A DNA stretch of 64,000 nt. Origin: Coprothermobacter platensis DSM 11748 (GTDB lineage Bacteria > Coprothermobacterota > Coprothermobacteria > Coprothermobacterales > Coprothermobacteraceae). Where the stretch lies: positions 501,468 to 565,467 of the forward strand of contig NZ_KB899040.1 of NCBI RefSeq assembly GCF_000378005.1. The letters are read 5' to 3'. The notes below the pieces were generated by a model. That model was not told the origin of the DNA and searched no databases. It saw only the letters and a program-made list of their open reading frames with translations. Shown here in pieces: positions 40,765 to 50,363 of the stretch. Position numbers and translations under genes: made by a program. How positions within the stretch are numbered: position 1 is the first letter of the stretch; the number at the start of each line of letters is the position of its first letter.

Positions 40765-42045
40765 ATGAGCGTTTTGATTATAGATGGTGGAGTTCCATTA
40801 AGAGGTAGAGTAACTGCGCAAGGTTGTAAAAATAGTGCTTTAGCCGTTCTGGCTGCTGCCGCCTTATGTGAAGACAAGGTTTACTTAACAAATGTTCCCG
40901 ACATAGGTGACGTCAGGACCATGATTAGCATATTAAGATCGCTTGGTTACAAAGTAACATGGAATAGTGGTGTAACGATAAAACCCGGTAATACTATAAA
41001 GAACTATGATTTAACAAGAACGGGCGCTGGTTCAATAAGAGGTTCTCTACTTTTCTTAGGTGCACTTTTAGGACGTTTAGGCAAAGTTGTTTTGCCTATG
41101 CCCGGCGGCTGTAATATTGGAACACGCCCGATTGATCTCCATTTGAAAGGTCTCAGTTTAATGGGAGCCAAACTCGATGTACAAGGTGGAAGTATACGAG
41201 GAGAGGCCCCAGATGGGCTAAAAGGTGCTTATGTTTATTTGGATTTTCCCAGTGTTGGTGCTACAGAAAACATTATGATTGCTGCAGCATTGGCAAATGG
41301 CGAGACAACCATAGAAAATGCGGCTCAGGATCAGCAAGTAGTTGAGCTTGGTAAATTTCTAATGGCGTGTGGTGTAAAAGTTCACGGTCTTGGCACAAAA
41401 GTTATACGCATAAAGGGCAAACGAGAAATAGGTGGCGTGACATTTAGGGTATCAGGTGATAGCATAGAGGCAGGAACATACATTATTGCTGCTGCTGCTA
41501 CCAGAGGTTCTATAACCGTTGACGGTATTGATGTGACGTTTTTAAGGCCACTTTTATTTAAGCTTCAAGAGGCTGGCATAGAAGTTGTAGTTACTAATGG
41601 TCATGAGATAACTTTGCATTCCAGTCCTCGACCCAGAGGAATTACGATAAAAACTATGCCTTTCCCTGGTTTTCCTACGGATCTTCAACCATTAATGGCT
41701 TCCTTGCTTGCTACTGCAGATGGACGTTCTGTGATTACAGAGACTGTCTATGACGGCAGAATGGGGCACGTGAGTGAACTTTGGAAAATGGGTGCCAACA
41801 TAGAGGTGGAAGGAAATACGGCCATTATCAACGGTGTGGAGAAACTTACCGGTGCACCGGTAGTAGCTAATAATCTCCGTGCTGGAGCAGCTCTTATCGT
41901 TGCAGGCTTATCTGCTGAAGGACGTACGGCTGTTTACGGCATGGAACATGTTATGCGCGGTTATTCCAGTATAAATCAAAAACTGAAAGCCCTAGATGCT
42001 AGGGTGCAGCTTTTAAGTGATGAAGAAGCCGTCAGTATTGCTTGA
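40765..42045 (+). CDS. murA: UDP-N-acetylglucosamine 1-carboxyvinyltransferase
   Basis: MurA commits UDP-GlcNAc to peptidoglycan by adding enolpyruvate. The 426-residue product has the active-site Lys in QGCKNSALA and the fosfomycin-reactive Cys in PGGCNIGTRPIDLH; family members with Asp there are naturally resistant, so this one is predicted sensitive. PFPGFPTDLQP and YDGRMGHV are also present. GAGGAGGTG lies about 10 bases upstream, inside wecB. Confidence 0.96.
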   Translation: MSVLIIDGGVPLRGRVTAQGCKNSALAVLAAAALCEDKVYLTNVPDIGDVRTMISILRSLGYKVTWNSGVTIKPGNTIKNYDLTRTGAGSIRGSLLFLGALLGRLGKVVLPMPGGCNIGTRPIDLHLKGLSLMGAKLDVQGGSIRGEAPDGLKGAYVYLDFPSVGATENIMIAAALANGETTIENAAQDQQVVELGKFLMACGVKVHGLGTKVIRIKGKREIGGVTFRVSGDSIEAGTYIIAAAATRGSITVDGIDVTFLRPLLFKLQEAGIEVVVTNGHEITLHSSPRPRGITIKTMPFPGFPTDLQPLMASLLATADGRSVITETVYDGRMGHVSELWKMGANIEVEGNTAIINGVEKLTGAPVVANNLRAGAALIVAGLSAEGRTAVYGMEHVMRGYSSINQKLKALDARVQLLSDEEAVSIA

Positions 42046-42349
42046 AATAGATAGGAGTGCAGTCCCAGTCGTTGCGGTAAAAGAGCCGCTTAAGGACTGG
42101 CTGCACGAGCTTCATGTTTCCTTGAAGGTAGGAAAGTTAAGGAAGCACAATTGTGATGTTTACTACTGGGACAAAGGCAAGATATTGTACCATGAAAATT
42201 CTGTAGTTATTGTGCCAGAAGAGATGCGAAAGAGTGCGCTGGAGGCTGGGTACAAGCCATGGCAAATATTTACCTTACCTGCTTCTAAAACAGATATTCT
42301 TTTTATGTTGAAGCAGGTAAGTTGGAGAAAAAAACAGGGCTACCGATGA
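42020..42349 (+). CDS. Hypothetical protein, 109 residues
   Basis: I do not recognise this protein. From ATG 42020 (GTG 42017 is also possible) it is basic, soluble, with no membrane segment or signal peptide. It is rich in Lys, Trp and Val and has a two-part look: a hydrophobic beta-rich start (VLLEIDRSAVPVVAV) and a basic Lys-Trp end (KQVSWRKKQG). It overlaps murA by 26 bases and csaB by 4, so it is translated with envelope genes. No catalytic pattern is visible. Confidence 0.6.
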   Translation: MKKPSVLLEIDRSAVPVVAVKEPLKDWLHELHVSLKVGKLRKHNCDVYYWDKGKILYHENSVVIVPEEMRKSALEAGYKPWQIFTLPASKTDILFMLKQVSWRKKQGYR

Positions 42350-43338
42350 AAAACGTTTTAATGGTTGGTTATTGGGGTGGGTTTAATGTTGGAGATGAGG
42401 GCTTTCTTGAGATTGTTCTTCCGCGGCTCATGAATATTGCCAATGTAACGGTGGCATCTAAAAATCCAGAAAATACGACAAATAACTTCCATGTTAATGC
42501 CATTAAAGCGGAGCCTAAGTCTTTGCTTAACGAGATTAAACGCAGTGATGTCGTTTTAGAGGGCCCTGGCGGTCTTTATCAAGATGCCACAAGTTTCAAG
42601 AGTCTGTTTTATTATGCTTCGGCCGTGTTTATGGCAAAACATTTTCGCAAAAAAGTGTATTTATATGGTATAGGTATAGGGCCTATAAAGAGACATGTAA
42701 GTGAACAGTTAACAAAAAAAGCATTTTCCATGGCTGATGGTCGCTTTGTACGAGATAAATTTTCTTATGAATGGCTGATGAAGCGAGGAATACAAAGCGA
42801 ATACGCGGCTGACGTGGTTTTTACGGCAGCAAGCGAGCAATTCAAAGGTTACAAACCTGGGCATGATTCCGTATTGTACATACCCAGTCATAAATGGGAA
42901 AACTTGGATGTGGATCAGGTGGATGGGAGTATGGTCATTTTCTTTCCCGGTAAAGATATGCCTATAACAGCTGCTTCCGGTGGCGATTTCATTGACGGTT
43001 TACAACTCGGTATTGCTGAGATATTAAAGCTGTTTAAAGAATATAAAGGTGCCGTAGTGGGAAGACTACATGCCGGCATTTTAGCAACCATAGCGGGATT
43101 ACCATTTGTGTGCATACCATACGATGTAAAGTTGAGCGAATACGCCAAAGAACTTTCAGCAGCCTTAGATGTTCCTGAAGATGCCATTGTTGCATCAAAC
43201 ATAACAGAAGCAAAAGCAAAGTTATCTTCGCTTTTAGAAAATGCTTCTGAGGTTAGTGATAAACTTATACGCTTTTCTTTGGCTCAAAAGGAAAGAGCCG
43301 ACAGAATGATGCATTATATAGAAGGTTCTGTGTTATGA
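42346..43338 (+). CDS. csaB: CsaB-type polysaccharide pyruvyltransferase
   Basis: CsaB adds a ketal pyruvate to the secondary wall polysaccharide; pyruvylated ManNAc is the ligand of S-layer homology domains. The 330-residue product has the N-terminal GYWGGFNVGDEG, EGPGGLYQD, YGIGIGPI, and GRLHAGILATIAGLPF. ATG 42346 overlaps the previous stop by 4 bases and matches the family start; an in-frame TTG at 42322 is less likely. Together with wecA and wecB it completes a sensible pathway. Confidence 0.85.
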   Translation: MKNVLMVGYWGGFNVGDEGFLEIVLPRLMNIANVTVASKNPENTTNNFHVNAIKAEPKSLLNEIKRSDVVLEGPGGLYQDATSFKSLFYYASAVFMAKHFRKKVYLYGIGIGPIKRHVSEQLTKKAFSMADGRFVRDKFSYEWLMKRGIQSEYAADVVFTAASEQFKGYKPGHDSVLYIPSHKWENLDVDQVDGSMVIFFPGKDMPITAASGGDFIDGLQLGIAEILKLFKEYKGAVVGRLHAGILATIAGLPFVCIPYDVKLSEYAKELSAALDVPEDAIVASNITEAKAKLSSLLENASEVSDKLIRFSLAQKERADRMMHYIEGSVL

Positions 43339-44441
43339 AGAAAGCAATATTAGTAGATAGTAATTCACTCCTCTATAGGGCGTTCTATGCATTGCCAAAG
43401 TTCACATCATCAGACGGAATGCCCACAGGGGGCATTTACGGTTTTCTGAGGATACTTTCGAAGCTTCTTAAAGAGCCTCACAGCCATTTTATCGTAGTTG
43501 GTGATTCAAAAGGACCATTATCGCGATCTTCCATACTAAAAGAGTACAAATGCAATAGGCCTAAAGCACCTGATGAGTTGAGCGTTCAACGTAGTGAATT
43601 GCCGCAAGTGCTGGCTGCATTGAACATACCTTATGTTGTCTTCGAAGGAAAGGAAGCAGATGATTCTATAGCTTCCTTGTCGGCATTATTCGAACATTGG
43701 GGATTCGATATCGACGTTTATACGTCGGATACTGACATGCTCCAACTTATTTCAGACCACACGCGTATTGTAATGTTCAAGAAGGGAATCACCCAGGTAA
43801 AAATATACGATAAGAGTACTTTCACAGATGAATATGGTTTTTTACCCAGCCGTTATGTAGACTATAAGGCATTAGTTGGCGACCAGTCAGACAATATTCC
43901 AGGAGTAAATGGCATAGGGCCAAAGACTGCGTCATCACTAATGAGAGAATCGGACAGAGATGCCATTAAGAAGAAATATGGAGAGATTTTCGATCGAAAC
44001 GTGGAATTGATAACATTAGAACGTTTTGATGTACCATTGTCCATGTTTCTTTATAGGATAAAACCTGTCTTCGATTTTGGAACATTGGATGATCTACAAT
44101 TTCGCTCGTTGATTCCATCGCTTCAAAAAGTTTTGAGTCCTATTGAGGTACAAGTAAGCTTATTTGGTTTAGAGGGGTTAAATGCGTTACCTTGGCAATC
44201 TTTGGAACAAAGCACCGTTGTTGCTGAACCATTTCCATTCGCATTCATAAAAGGGCAGGAACCTATAATGAGTTCATGCCTTCTTTTTGCACAGTCTTCT
44301 TACTCCATAAACAACCTTCAATTTGCTTCTGTTTTTGTTGATGGTGAGGCAATTGAGTTAAATGAGCAGCTTACTGCGACGCTAATAAATGCTGCATCGT
44401 CAGTGAAAGTGGATGGGAATACCTTATGGATTCAGGCATAA
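43335..44441 (+). CDS. PolA-derived 5'-3' exonuclease lacking the polymerase domain
   Basis: The first 290 residues are the DNA polymerase I 5'-nuclease: VDSNSLLYRAFYALP, GGIYGFLRIL, the metal ligands in VVGDSKG, EADDSIASL and TSDTDMLQL, and the helix-hairpin-helix GVNGIGPKTAS. About 80 more residues resemble the beginning of the vestigial proofreading domain (PFAFIKGQEPIM, then L-rich), and then the gene stops at 368 residues, overlapping coaE by 16. No polymerase domain follows in any frame. It should act as a flap or 5' nuclease in primer removal. polA-coaE is a common order, so truncation in place is likely. Confidence 0.85.
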   Translation: MKKAILVDSNSLLYRAFYALPKFTSSDGMPTGGIYGFLRILSKLLKEPHSHFIVVGDSKGPLSRSSILKEYKCNRPKAPDELSVQRSELPQVLAALNIPYVVFEGKEADDSIASLSALFEHWGFDIDVYTSDTDMLQLISDHTRIVMFKKGITQVKIYDKSTFTDEYGFLPSRYVDYKALVGDQSDNIPGVNGIGPKTASSLMRESDRDAIKKKYGEIFDRNVELITLERFDVPLSMFLYRIKPVFDFGTLDDLQFRSLIPSLQKVLSPIEVQVSLFGLEGLNALPWQSLEQSTVVAEPFPFAFIKGQEPIMSSCLLFAQSSYSINNLQFASVFVDGEAIELNEQLTATLINAASSVKVDGNTLWIQA

Positions 44442-44998
44442 CCTTAGGATTAGCTGGCTGGATAGGTGTTGGCAAAAGCACTATCGCTTCATATTTTGAA
44501 GAACAATTAGCGGCAGAAACATTCCGTTTGGATGACATAAGCCACGATCTTTACAAAAACGACGAATTGTGCGCTCAGCTGAGAAAAACTTTTGGAACGT
44601 CGGAACGAAAAGAAATCGGTTTCATTTTACAATCACAGCCTTCTCTTTGGGATAGTCTCGATGGTATATTCAAACCCTTTCTTGTGGAAGAAACGCGTAG
44701 GCTATGGAGTTTGTCCCCGTCGTCCTTTCGTATCATAGAAGGCAGCTTGCTCTTAAAGTTGGACTTGCAAGATTTGTGCGACGTGGTAGTTTGGGTCACA
44801 ATGCATCCTCTGGAAGAAGCTCTAAAACGTAGTAGCGTACGAATGAATAAACCATATGCTTATTGCTTAGGAATCATGGACAGGCAGATTAAGTCTGGTT
44901 TGTTCGATCCAAAGAAAATTGACATTTTAGAAGTGGAAGATCAGGAAAGGGATTCGTTGTCTGTGTATGAAGATATTAGACGGCACTTACGCTTATAA
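44426..44998 (+). CDS. coaE: Dephospho-CoA kinase
   Basis: CoaE phosphorylates dephospho-CoA in the last step of CoA synthesis. The 190-residue product has the P-loop GWIGVGKST, a RLDDISHDLY segment where the family has DxD, and a lid region with RSSVRMNKPYAY. It is more diverged than usual. Position after a PolA-type gene supports the call. It overlaps ogt by 32 bases. Confidence 0.8.
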   Translation: MDSGITLGLAGWIGVGKSTIASYFEEQLAAETFRLDDISHDLYKNDELCAQLRKTFGTSERKEIGFILQSQPSLWDSLDGIFKPFLVEETRRLWSLSPSSFRIIEGSLLLKLDLQDLCDVVVWVTMHPLEEALKRSSVRMNKPYAYCLGIMDRQIKSGLFDPKKIDILEVEDQERDSLSVYEDIRRHLRL

Positions 44999-45437
44999 AC
45001 TACCATTTGGCCTCTATCTGTGCATAGATGTAAAAAAGGATTTATTACTTAAATCATGGTTCTCTGATCAAGCGGTTTTTCTCGACAGTCCTCCACCGCC
45101 GTTAAAGACGTTTTTGGACGGTTATTACAACGGTTTATGGCAACCAGATTTGTACTTTCACCTCATCCCTTGGTCTTCTTTTAAGGACAAAAGAGCAGCA
45201 GTTTATAGATGTTTGATCAATGTAACAACAGGGACCACTGTGACGTATGGTGAATTAGCGCGCTATACAGGCTGTGCCAGTCGTGAAGTTGGTACCTATA
45301 TGCGTACAAACCCATTACCTCTTTTTATCCCTTGCCACAGGGTAGTGGGAGAAAAAAGTTTGGGTGGATTCACTCCTAATGTAGAATGGAAGAAAATGAT
45401 ACTTGATTGGGAGTCGGCGCAATGCAAAAAGTTATAG
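44967..45437 (+). CDS. ogt: Methylated-DNA--protein-cysteine methyltransferase
   Basis: The protein repairs O6-alkylguanine by taking the alkyl group on its active-site cysteine. The 156-residue product has an N-terminal alpha/beta domain and a C-terminal domain with TTVTYGELARYTG, VGTYMRTNPLPLFI and the active PCHR (Cys123), then GGFTPNVEWKKMIL. The usual Ala-x-Asn-Pro segment is altered to Met-Arg-Thr-Asn-Pro, keeping the Asn. ATG 44967 lies inside coaE with no ribosome site, so it is probably coupled. Confidence 0.9.
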   Translation: MKILDGTYAYKLPFGLYLCIDVKKDLLLKSWFSDQAVFLDSPPPPLKTFLDGYYNGLWQPDLYFHLIPWSSFKDKRAAVYRCLINVTTGTTVTYGELARYTGCASREVGTYMRTNPLPLFIPCHRVVGEKSLGGFTPNVEWKKMILDWESAQCKKL

Positions 45438-46291
45438 TGGTAACTGGGCTTTCAGGAGCAGGAAAATCAACGGTATCTAAGGCACTGGAAGATCTTGGAT
45501 ATGTTGTCGTAGATAATGTTCCCGTGGAACTTCTGAATAGTTTGCTCCAATTGTACGAAGCAAAGAACCAAGAACAGCGTGTGGCTGTAGTTGTCGATAG
45601 TAGAAGTTTAAGGGGCCAAGCAGATGTGTCTAACTTTGTCTCCGATTTGCAATTTCTCAAAAGTAAACTACCTCTGAGTGTTGTTTTCTTGGAAGCAAGT
45701 ACGGACACGCTTTTGTCTCGTTTTAATTTGACGCGGCACTTACACCCGTTGGTTCATGCCACAGGTAGCCGCTTGGCTCTGATAGAGGCTATCGAAAGCG
45801 AAAAAGAGTTAATGTCCGAGCTTAGAGATATTAGTGATTTTGTGCTTGATACGACGAACATGAAAGACAAAGAACTTGTTTATCATGTTGAAAACTTTGT
45901 TGGTAAGGACAGGGGACCAGAGTTTTACCTAATCAGTTTTAGTTATCAGCGGGGTCTTCCTACTAACGCCGACATGGTTTTCGACGCAAGGGTATTCAGA
46001 AATCCTTACTACGTTGAAGAATTGCGTACCCTAACGGGTTTGGACGACGGTGTAGCAGCGTACGTTAGAGCCGATGATAAGTATCCTTTCTTCTTGGACT
46101 TGTGGCTTCAATTAGCAGAGAGGACATATGAAGAGCATGTGAAACTTGGTAAACCTTATGTCGTTATCGCTGTAGGATGCACAGGTGGTCAACATCGAAG
46201 TGTGCTTGTAGTACGTGATTTGGCTCAAAATCTTACAGATAGTGGCCACAGTGTTGTTACGTGGCACCGTGAACTGGGTAGTGTCAGTTAG
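45422..46291 (+). CDS. rapZ: RapZ/YvcJ-family nucleotide-binding protein
   Basis: RapZ-family proteins bind nucleotides; in E. coli RapZ controls glmS small-RNA decay, and in Firmicutes YvcJ affects competence. The 289-residue product has Walker A GLSGAGKST (9-17), DNVPVELL, FLEASTDTLLSRF and the C-terminal GCTGGQHRSV. ATG 45422 follows GGGAG with an 8-base spacer. It precedes whiA, as in most Gram-positive bacteria; the usual yvcK between them is missing. Confidence 0.93.
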   Translation: MQKVIVVTGLSGAGKSTVSKALEDLGYVVVDNVPVELLNSLLQLYEAKNQEQRVAVVVDSRSLRGQADVSNFVSDLQFLKSKLPLSVVFLEASTDTLLSRFNLTRHLHPLVHATGSRLALIEAIESEKELMSELRDISDFVLDTTNMKDKELVYHVENFVGKDRGPEFYLISFSYQRGLPTNADMVFDARVFRNPYYVEELRTLTGLDDGVAAYVRADDKYPFFLDLWLQLAERTYEEHVKLGKPYVVIAVGCTGGQHRSVLVVRDLAQNLTDSGHSVVTWHRELGSVS

Positions 46292-47114
46292 CGAAAATTT
46301 CTGGATAGAACTTACATCTTTAGAAATAAAAAATCCACAAAGTGAACTCGAGGGTTTGCTATTGGGTTCTGGTGAAATGGATTTAAACGGTGATCTGTTT
46401 ATTAGTTTTCGCAGAACGGAACCTGTGCGAAGAGTTGTCCGCATATTATCTCAGCTAAAACTTCCCTATGAAATCACTTTTCAAAAGAACCATGCTGCTG
46501 GGTCACGACAGACTTACGTTGTAAAGGCAAAAAACGTAACATCTGTTTTGAAGAATCTACCACTGAAAGATACCACAAGGCTAAACTGGGACGTTATAAG
46601 AGGCATAATGCTGACTACAGGTTACATATCTGACCTAAATCCTTGGTATCATGCGACAATGGATGTGGAAGTGCCGGAGGATGCAGAAGAAGTAAATTAC
46701 TGGCTCAAAGAAAGAATCGGAAAAAGTTACCTCATTTCTAAGCAGAATACTAATACAATTCATATAAGATCCTTTGATGCTCTCTATCGGTTTGTTGATG
46801 GGTTAGGTGCTATTAAAACACGTGAAGAAATCTATGAGCATCACTTCATGCGGATGAAAAAGATATCTGCTCAACGATTGGCAAACTGTGACAATGCTAA
46901 TTTAAAGCGTCAGGTTGCAAAAGCAGAGTTCTATAAGGAATTGTTGGATAATAAGGACATAACTATCTTAAATGATGAAGAAGTGTCACTGCTCAAACTT
47001 AGAGTCGAAGAGCCTGAACTTTCTTATTCGGAAATCGGAGAGCGCCTTGGGATTAGCAAGAGCAAAGTTGCTCGGCTATTAAAAGCAATAGAGGAGAAGC
47101 TGAAAAGTGAATAA
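46281..47114 (+). CDS. whiA: WhiA sporulation/division regulator homologue
   Basis: WhiA is a DNA-binding protein that has a role in division or sporulation in Gram-positive bacteria. The 277-residue product has a LAGLIDADG-like N-terminal part (RGIMLTTGYISD and NPWYHATMDV), the family signature SAQRLANCDNANLKRQVAKA, and a C-terminal helix-turn-helix (SYSEIGERLGISKSKVARLL). GTG 46281 is chosen because the family begins there; the frame extends back into rapZ. No sporulation genes are in the window. Confidence 0.9.
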   Translation: MSVSENFWIELTSLEIKNPQSELEGLLLGSGEMDLNGDLFISFRRTEPVRRVVRILSQLKLPYEITFQKNHAAGSRQTYVVKAKNVTSVLKNLPLKDTTRLNWDVIRGIMLTTGYISDLNPWYHATMDVEVPEDAEEVNYWLKERIGKSYLISKQNTNTIHIRSFDALYRFVDGLGAIKTREEIYEHHFMRMKKISAQRLANCDNANLKRQVAKAEFYKELLDNKDITILNDEEVSLLKLRVEEPELSYSEIGERLGISKSKVARLLKAIEEKLKSE

Positions 47115-48096
47115 TAGCGGCTCGCAAAAACAAGTTCAGCGCATAACGGTCAAAAGGCGACAACTCCTTCGAACTTATATGTCAGAAGGGCTAGCACTTC
47201 CATTTGCGGATTTTGTTACGAAGTACAGCAGTGTATCGGTTCCTGATGAACTTCTTGAAGATCGCATAAGTAGTCAACCCCAAGATATTGACTGGGAACT
47301 TGTGGAACTGCAAATTGACATGATTTTCGAGGAAGAAGAAGCACAAATTGCTTATGGGATCTTAAAATCACTCGATTATCGAGGTTATTTTTCTGGTGAT
47401 ATCCGAGGGCTTTCTTCACAATATAATGTTTCGCTGTCAAAGGTGGAGGAAGTAAGAAAAAAACTAATAACACAGGTGGAACCGTACGGACTGGGAAGTT
47501 TAGGAGAAGACGAATTCTCTGAAATCATAAGACAATTAAAATTGGATCGTCGTGAACACCCTATAGAAAGCCAAGATAATAGTCTGCGACAAACAGAACC
47601 AGATTTCTATATAAGCATAGAGGACGGTACTTTTACGTTACGCCTCAACGACAAATACGAGTACGTTATTCAGAATACCACAGGCATTTATAAGGTAGTG
47701 GCTGAATACCGAATGGATTTGATACGAAGGCTAGCACAGTTGATCATTGAAAACTGCGCTTCAGAATTGGCTAATGGACGAATGACGTTTCTCACACTTG
47801 ACCAAGCCGCTCATGCACTTGGTGTTTCTAAATCTACTGTTTCAAGGTTGGCAAAGTCAAAAGTATTCGATTTTTGTGGCGCCTTGTACGATGTTTCTCA
47901 TTTCTTTACAAGAAGCATAAAAGGTATACCGCAAGGTGAACTTCTTATGGAGATTGCAACCATACTAAAAGAGAACCCTACTGCAACAGATGAAATGATT
48001 GCCCAGCTCTTGAGAATACGTAAGGGATGGAAATTTTCTCGAAGAACAGTGAATAAATACCGTAATATTTTAAGGGAATATGAGACGAAGACGTGA
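47107..48096 (+). CDS. rpoN: Compact, diverged sigma-54 factor (RpoN/SigL)
   Basis: Sigma-54 recognises -24/-12 promoters and needs an ATP-driven activator. This product has only 329 residues, against about 450-500. The core-binding domain is clear (LDYRGYFSGDI, VEPYGLGS; about 85-145), as are EPDFYISIEDG, a DNA-binding helix-turn-helix (LDQAAHALGVSKSTVSRL, 231-248) and the RpoN box SRRTVNKYR (311-319, consensus ARRTVAKYR). Region I, normally glutamine-rich and the target of activators, is a short basic stretch (about 10-45), and acidic region II is nearly absent. Position before gap matches clostridial sigL. No activator or -24/-12 promoter was seen. Confidence 0.85.
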   Translation: MNNSGSQKQVQRITVKRRQLLRTYMSEGLALPFADFVTKYSSVSVPDELLEDRISSQPQDIDWELVELQIDMIFEEEEAQIAYGILKSLDYRGYFSGDIRGLSSQYNVSLSKVEEVRKKLITQVEPYGLGSLGEDEFSEIIRQLKLDRREHPIESQDNSLRQTEPDFYISIEDGTFTLRLNDKYEYVIQNTTGIYKVVAEYRMDLIRRLAQLIIENCASELANGRMTFLTLDQAAHALGVSKSTVSRLAKSKVFDFCGALYDVSHFFTRSIKGIPQGELLMEIATILKENPTATDEMIAQLLRIRKGWKFSRRTVNKYRNILREYETKT

Positions 48097-48136
48097 ATTT
48101 GTTTGCATAAAAGTATCTTAAACAAGGTTTTTGTGA

Positions 48137-49180
<1,044 letters not shown>

Positions 49181-49181
49181 T

Positions 49182-50360
49182 ATGAAATTGAGGACAGTCC
49201 GAGAGGCGGATGTAAAGAACAAAAAGGTCATTGTTCGTGTCGACTTCAATGTGCCTCTGGATGCAGACGGAAATGTCGTGGATGATTTCCGTATAAGAGC
49301 AGCGTTGCCTACTATACAGTACCTCATTGACAATGGAGCAAAAATAATTCTAATCTCTCATCTTGGAAGGCCGAAAGGAAAGAGAGATAAGAAATATAGT
49401 TTGGTAGGAGTAGCTAAACGGTTAGCCGAATTGCTTCACAAAGAGGTTCTTTTTGCTCCTGATGTCATAGGCGAGGAAGTGGAATTGGCAGTCAACGGAC
49501 TTAGAGCCGGAGATGTTCTTCTCTGTGAGAACGTGCGTTTCCATGAGGAAGAAGAGAAAAACGATCCAGAATTCGCAAAGACTATTGCTTCTATGGGCGA
49601 GCTTTATGTAAACGATGCTTTCTCGGCAAGTCATAGGGCCCATGCGACTGTGGAAGCCATAACGAAGTATTTGCCATCATATGCTGGTTTCTTGATGGAA
49701 AAGGAAGTTAATTACCTTTCCATGCTCACTGAGAATCCTGAAAGGCCATATTTCCTTGTTTTAGGCGGCGCTAAGGTAAGTGATAAAGTGGCTCTTTTAC
49801 AAAATCTACTACCTAAAGTCGATGGTATGGTGATCGGCGGAGCCATGGTGTTCACTTTCTGGAAGGCTCAGGGTAAAGAAACAGGAAAATCTATTGTTGA
49901 AGCGGATTTGGTTGATTTTGCCAGACAGCTAATGGAAGACGCTTCAAAGCAGGGCAAAGAAATCGTTTTGGCACAGGACTTTTTGGTTAGCGATGAAGCA
50001 AAAGAGAGCGTTTCCGTTAAGAATATAAACGATTTTGGACCAGAAGATATCGGATATGATATCGGCCCAGAAAGTATAAAGTCTTTTAAGAATGCTTTGG
50101 TAAAAGCCAAAACGGTATTCTGGAATGGCCCACTGGGTCTCTTTGAGGAAGAAAAGTTTGCTAACGGGACCCGAGAAGTAGGTACATTCTTAGGTGATTT
50201 TTCAGGAACAGTGGTAGTGGGCGGTGGAGACACTGCTAATGCAGTTCGAGAAATGGGATTGTTCGACAAATTTGACCACGTTAGTACGGGTGGAGGAGCT
50301 TCTTTGGAGTTCTTAGAAGGCAAAGTTTTACCTGGCATTGCTCCTCTTTTGGAGGCATAA
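49182..50360 (+). CDS. pgk: Phosphoglycerate kinase
   Basis: Pgk makes ATP from 1,3-bisphosphoglycerate. The 392-residue product has VIVRVDFNVPLDADG, ISHLGRPKG, ENVRFHEEEEKND, NDAFSASHRAHA and the nucleotide-binding GGGDTANAVREMG ... STGGGASLEFLEG. ATG 49182 comes one base after the gap stop; the earlier in-frame TTG lies inside gap. tpiA follows after 3 bases. Confidence 0.97.
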   Translation: MKLRTVREADVKNKKVIVRVDFNVPLDADGNVVDDFRIRAALPTIQYLIDNGAKIILISHLGRPKGKRDKKYSLVGVAKRLAELLHKEVLFAPDVIGEEVELAVNGLRAGDVLLCENVRFHEEEEKNDPEFAKTIASMGELYVNDAFSASHRAHATVEAITKYLPSYAGFLMEKEVNYLSMLTENPERPYFLVLGGAKVSDKVALLQNLLPKVDGMVIGGAMVFTFWKAQGKETGKSIVEADLVDFARQLMEDASKQGKEIVLAQDFLVSDEAKESVSVKNINDFGPEDIGYDIGPESIKSFKNALVKAKTVFWNGPLGLFEEEKFANGTREVGTFLGDFSGTVVVGGGDTANAVREMGLFDKFDHVSTGGGASLEFLEGKVLPGIAPLLEA

Positions 50361-50363
50361 AGC

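Noticed and set aside
41847-41862. 16-base perfect palindrome in murA
   Set aside because: A centre-less 8+8 palindrome is expected about once in 64 kb and the codons are constrained.
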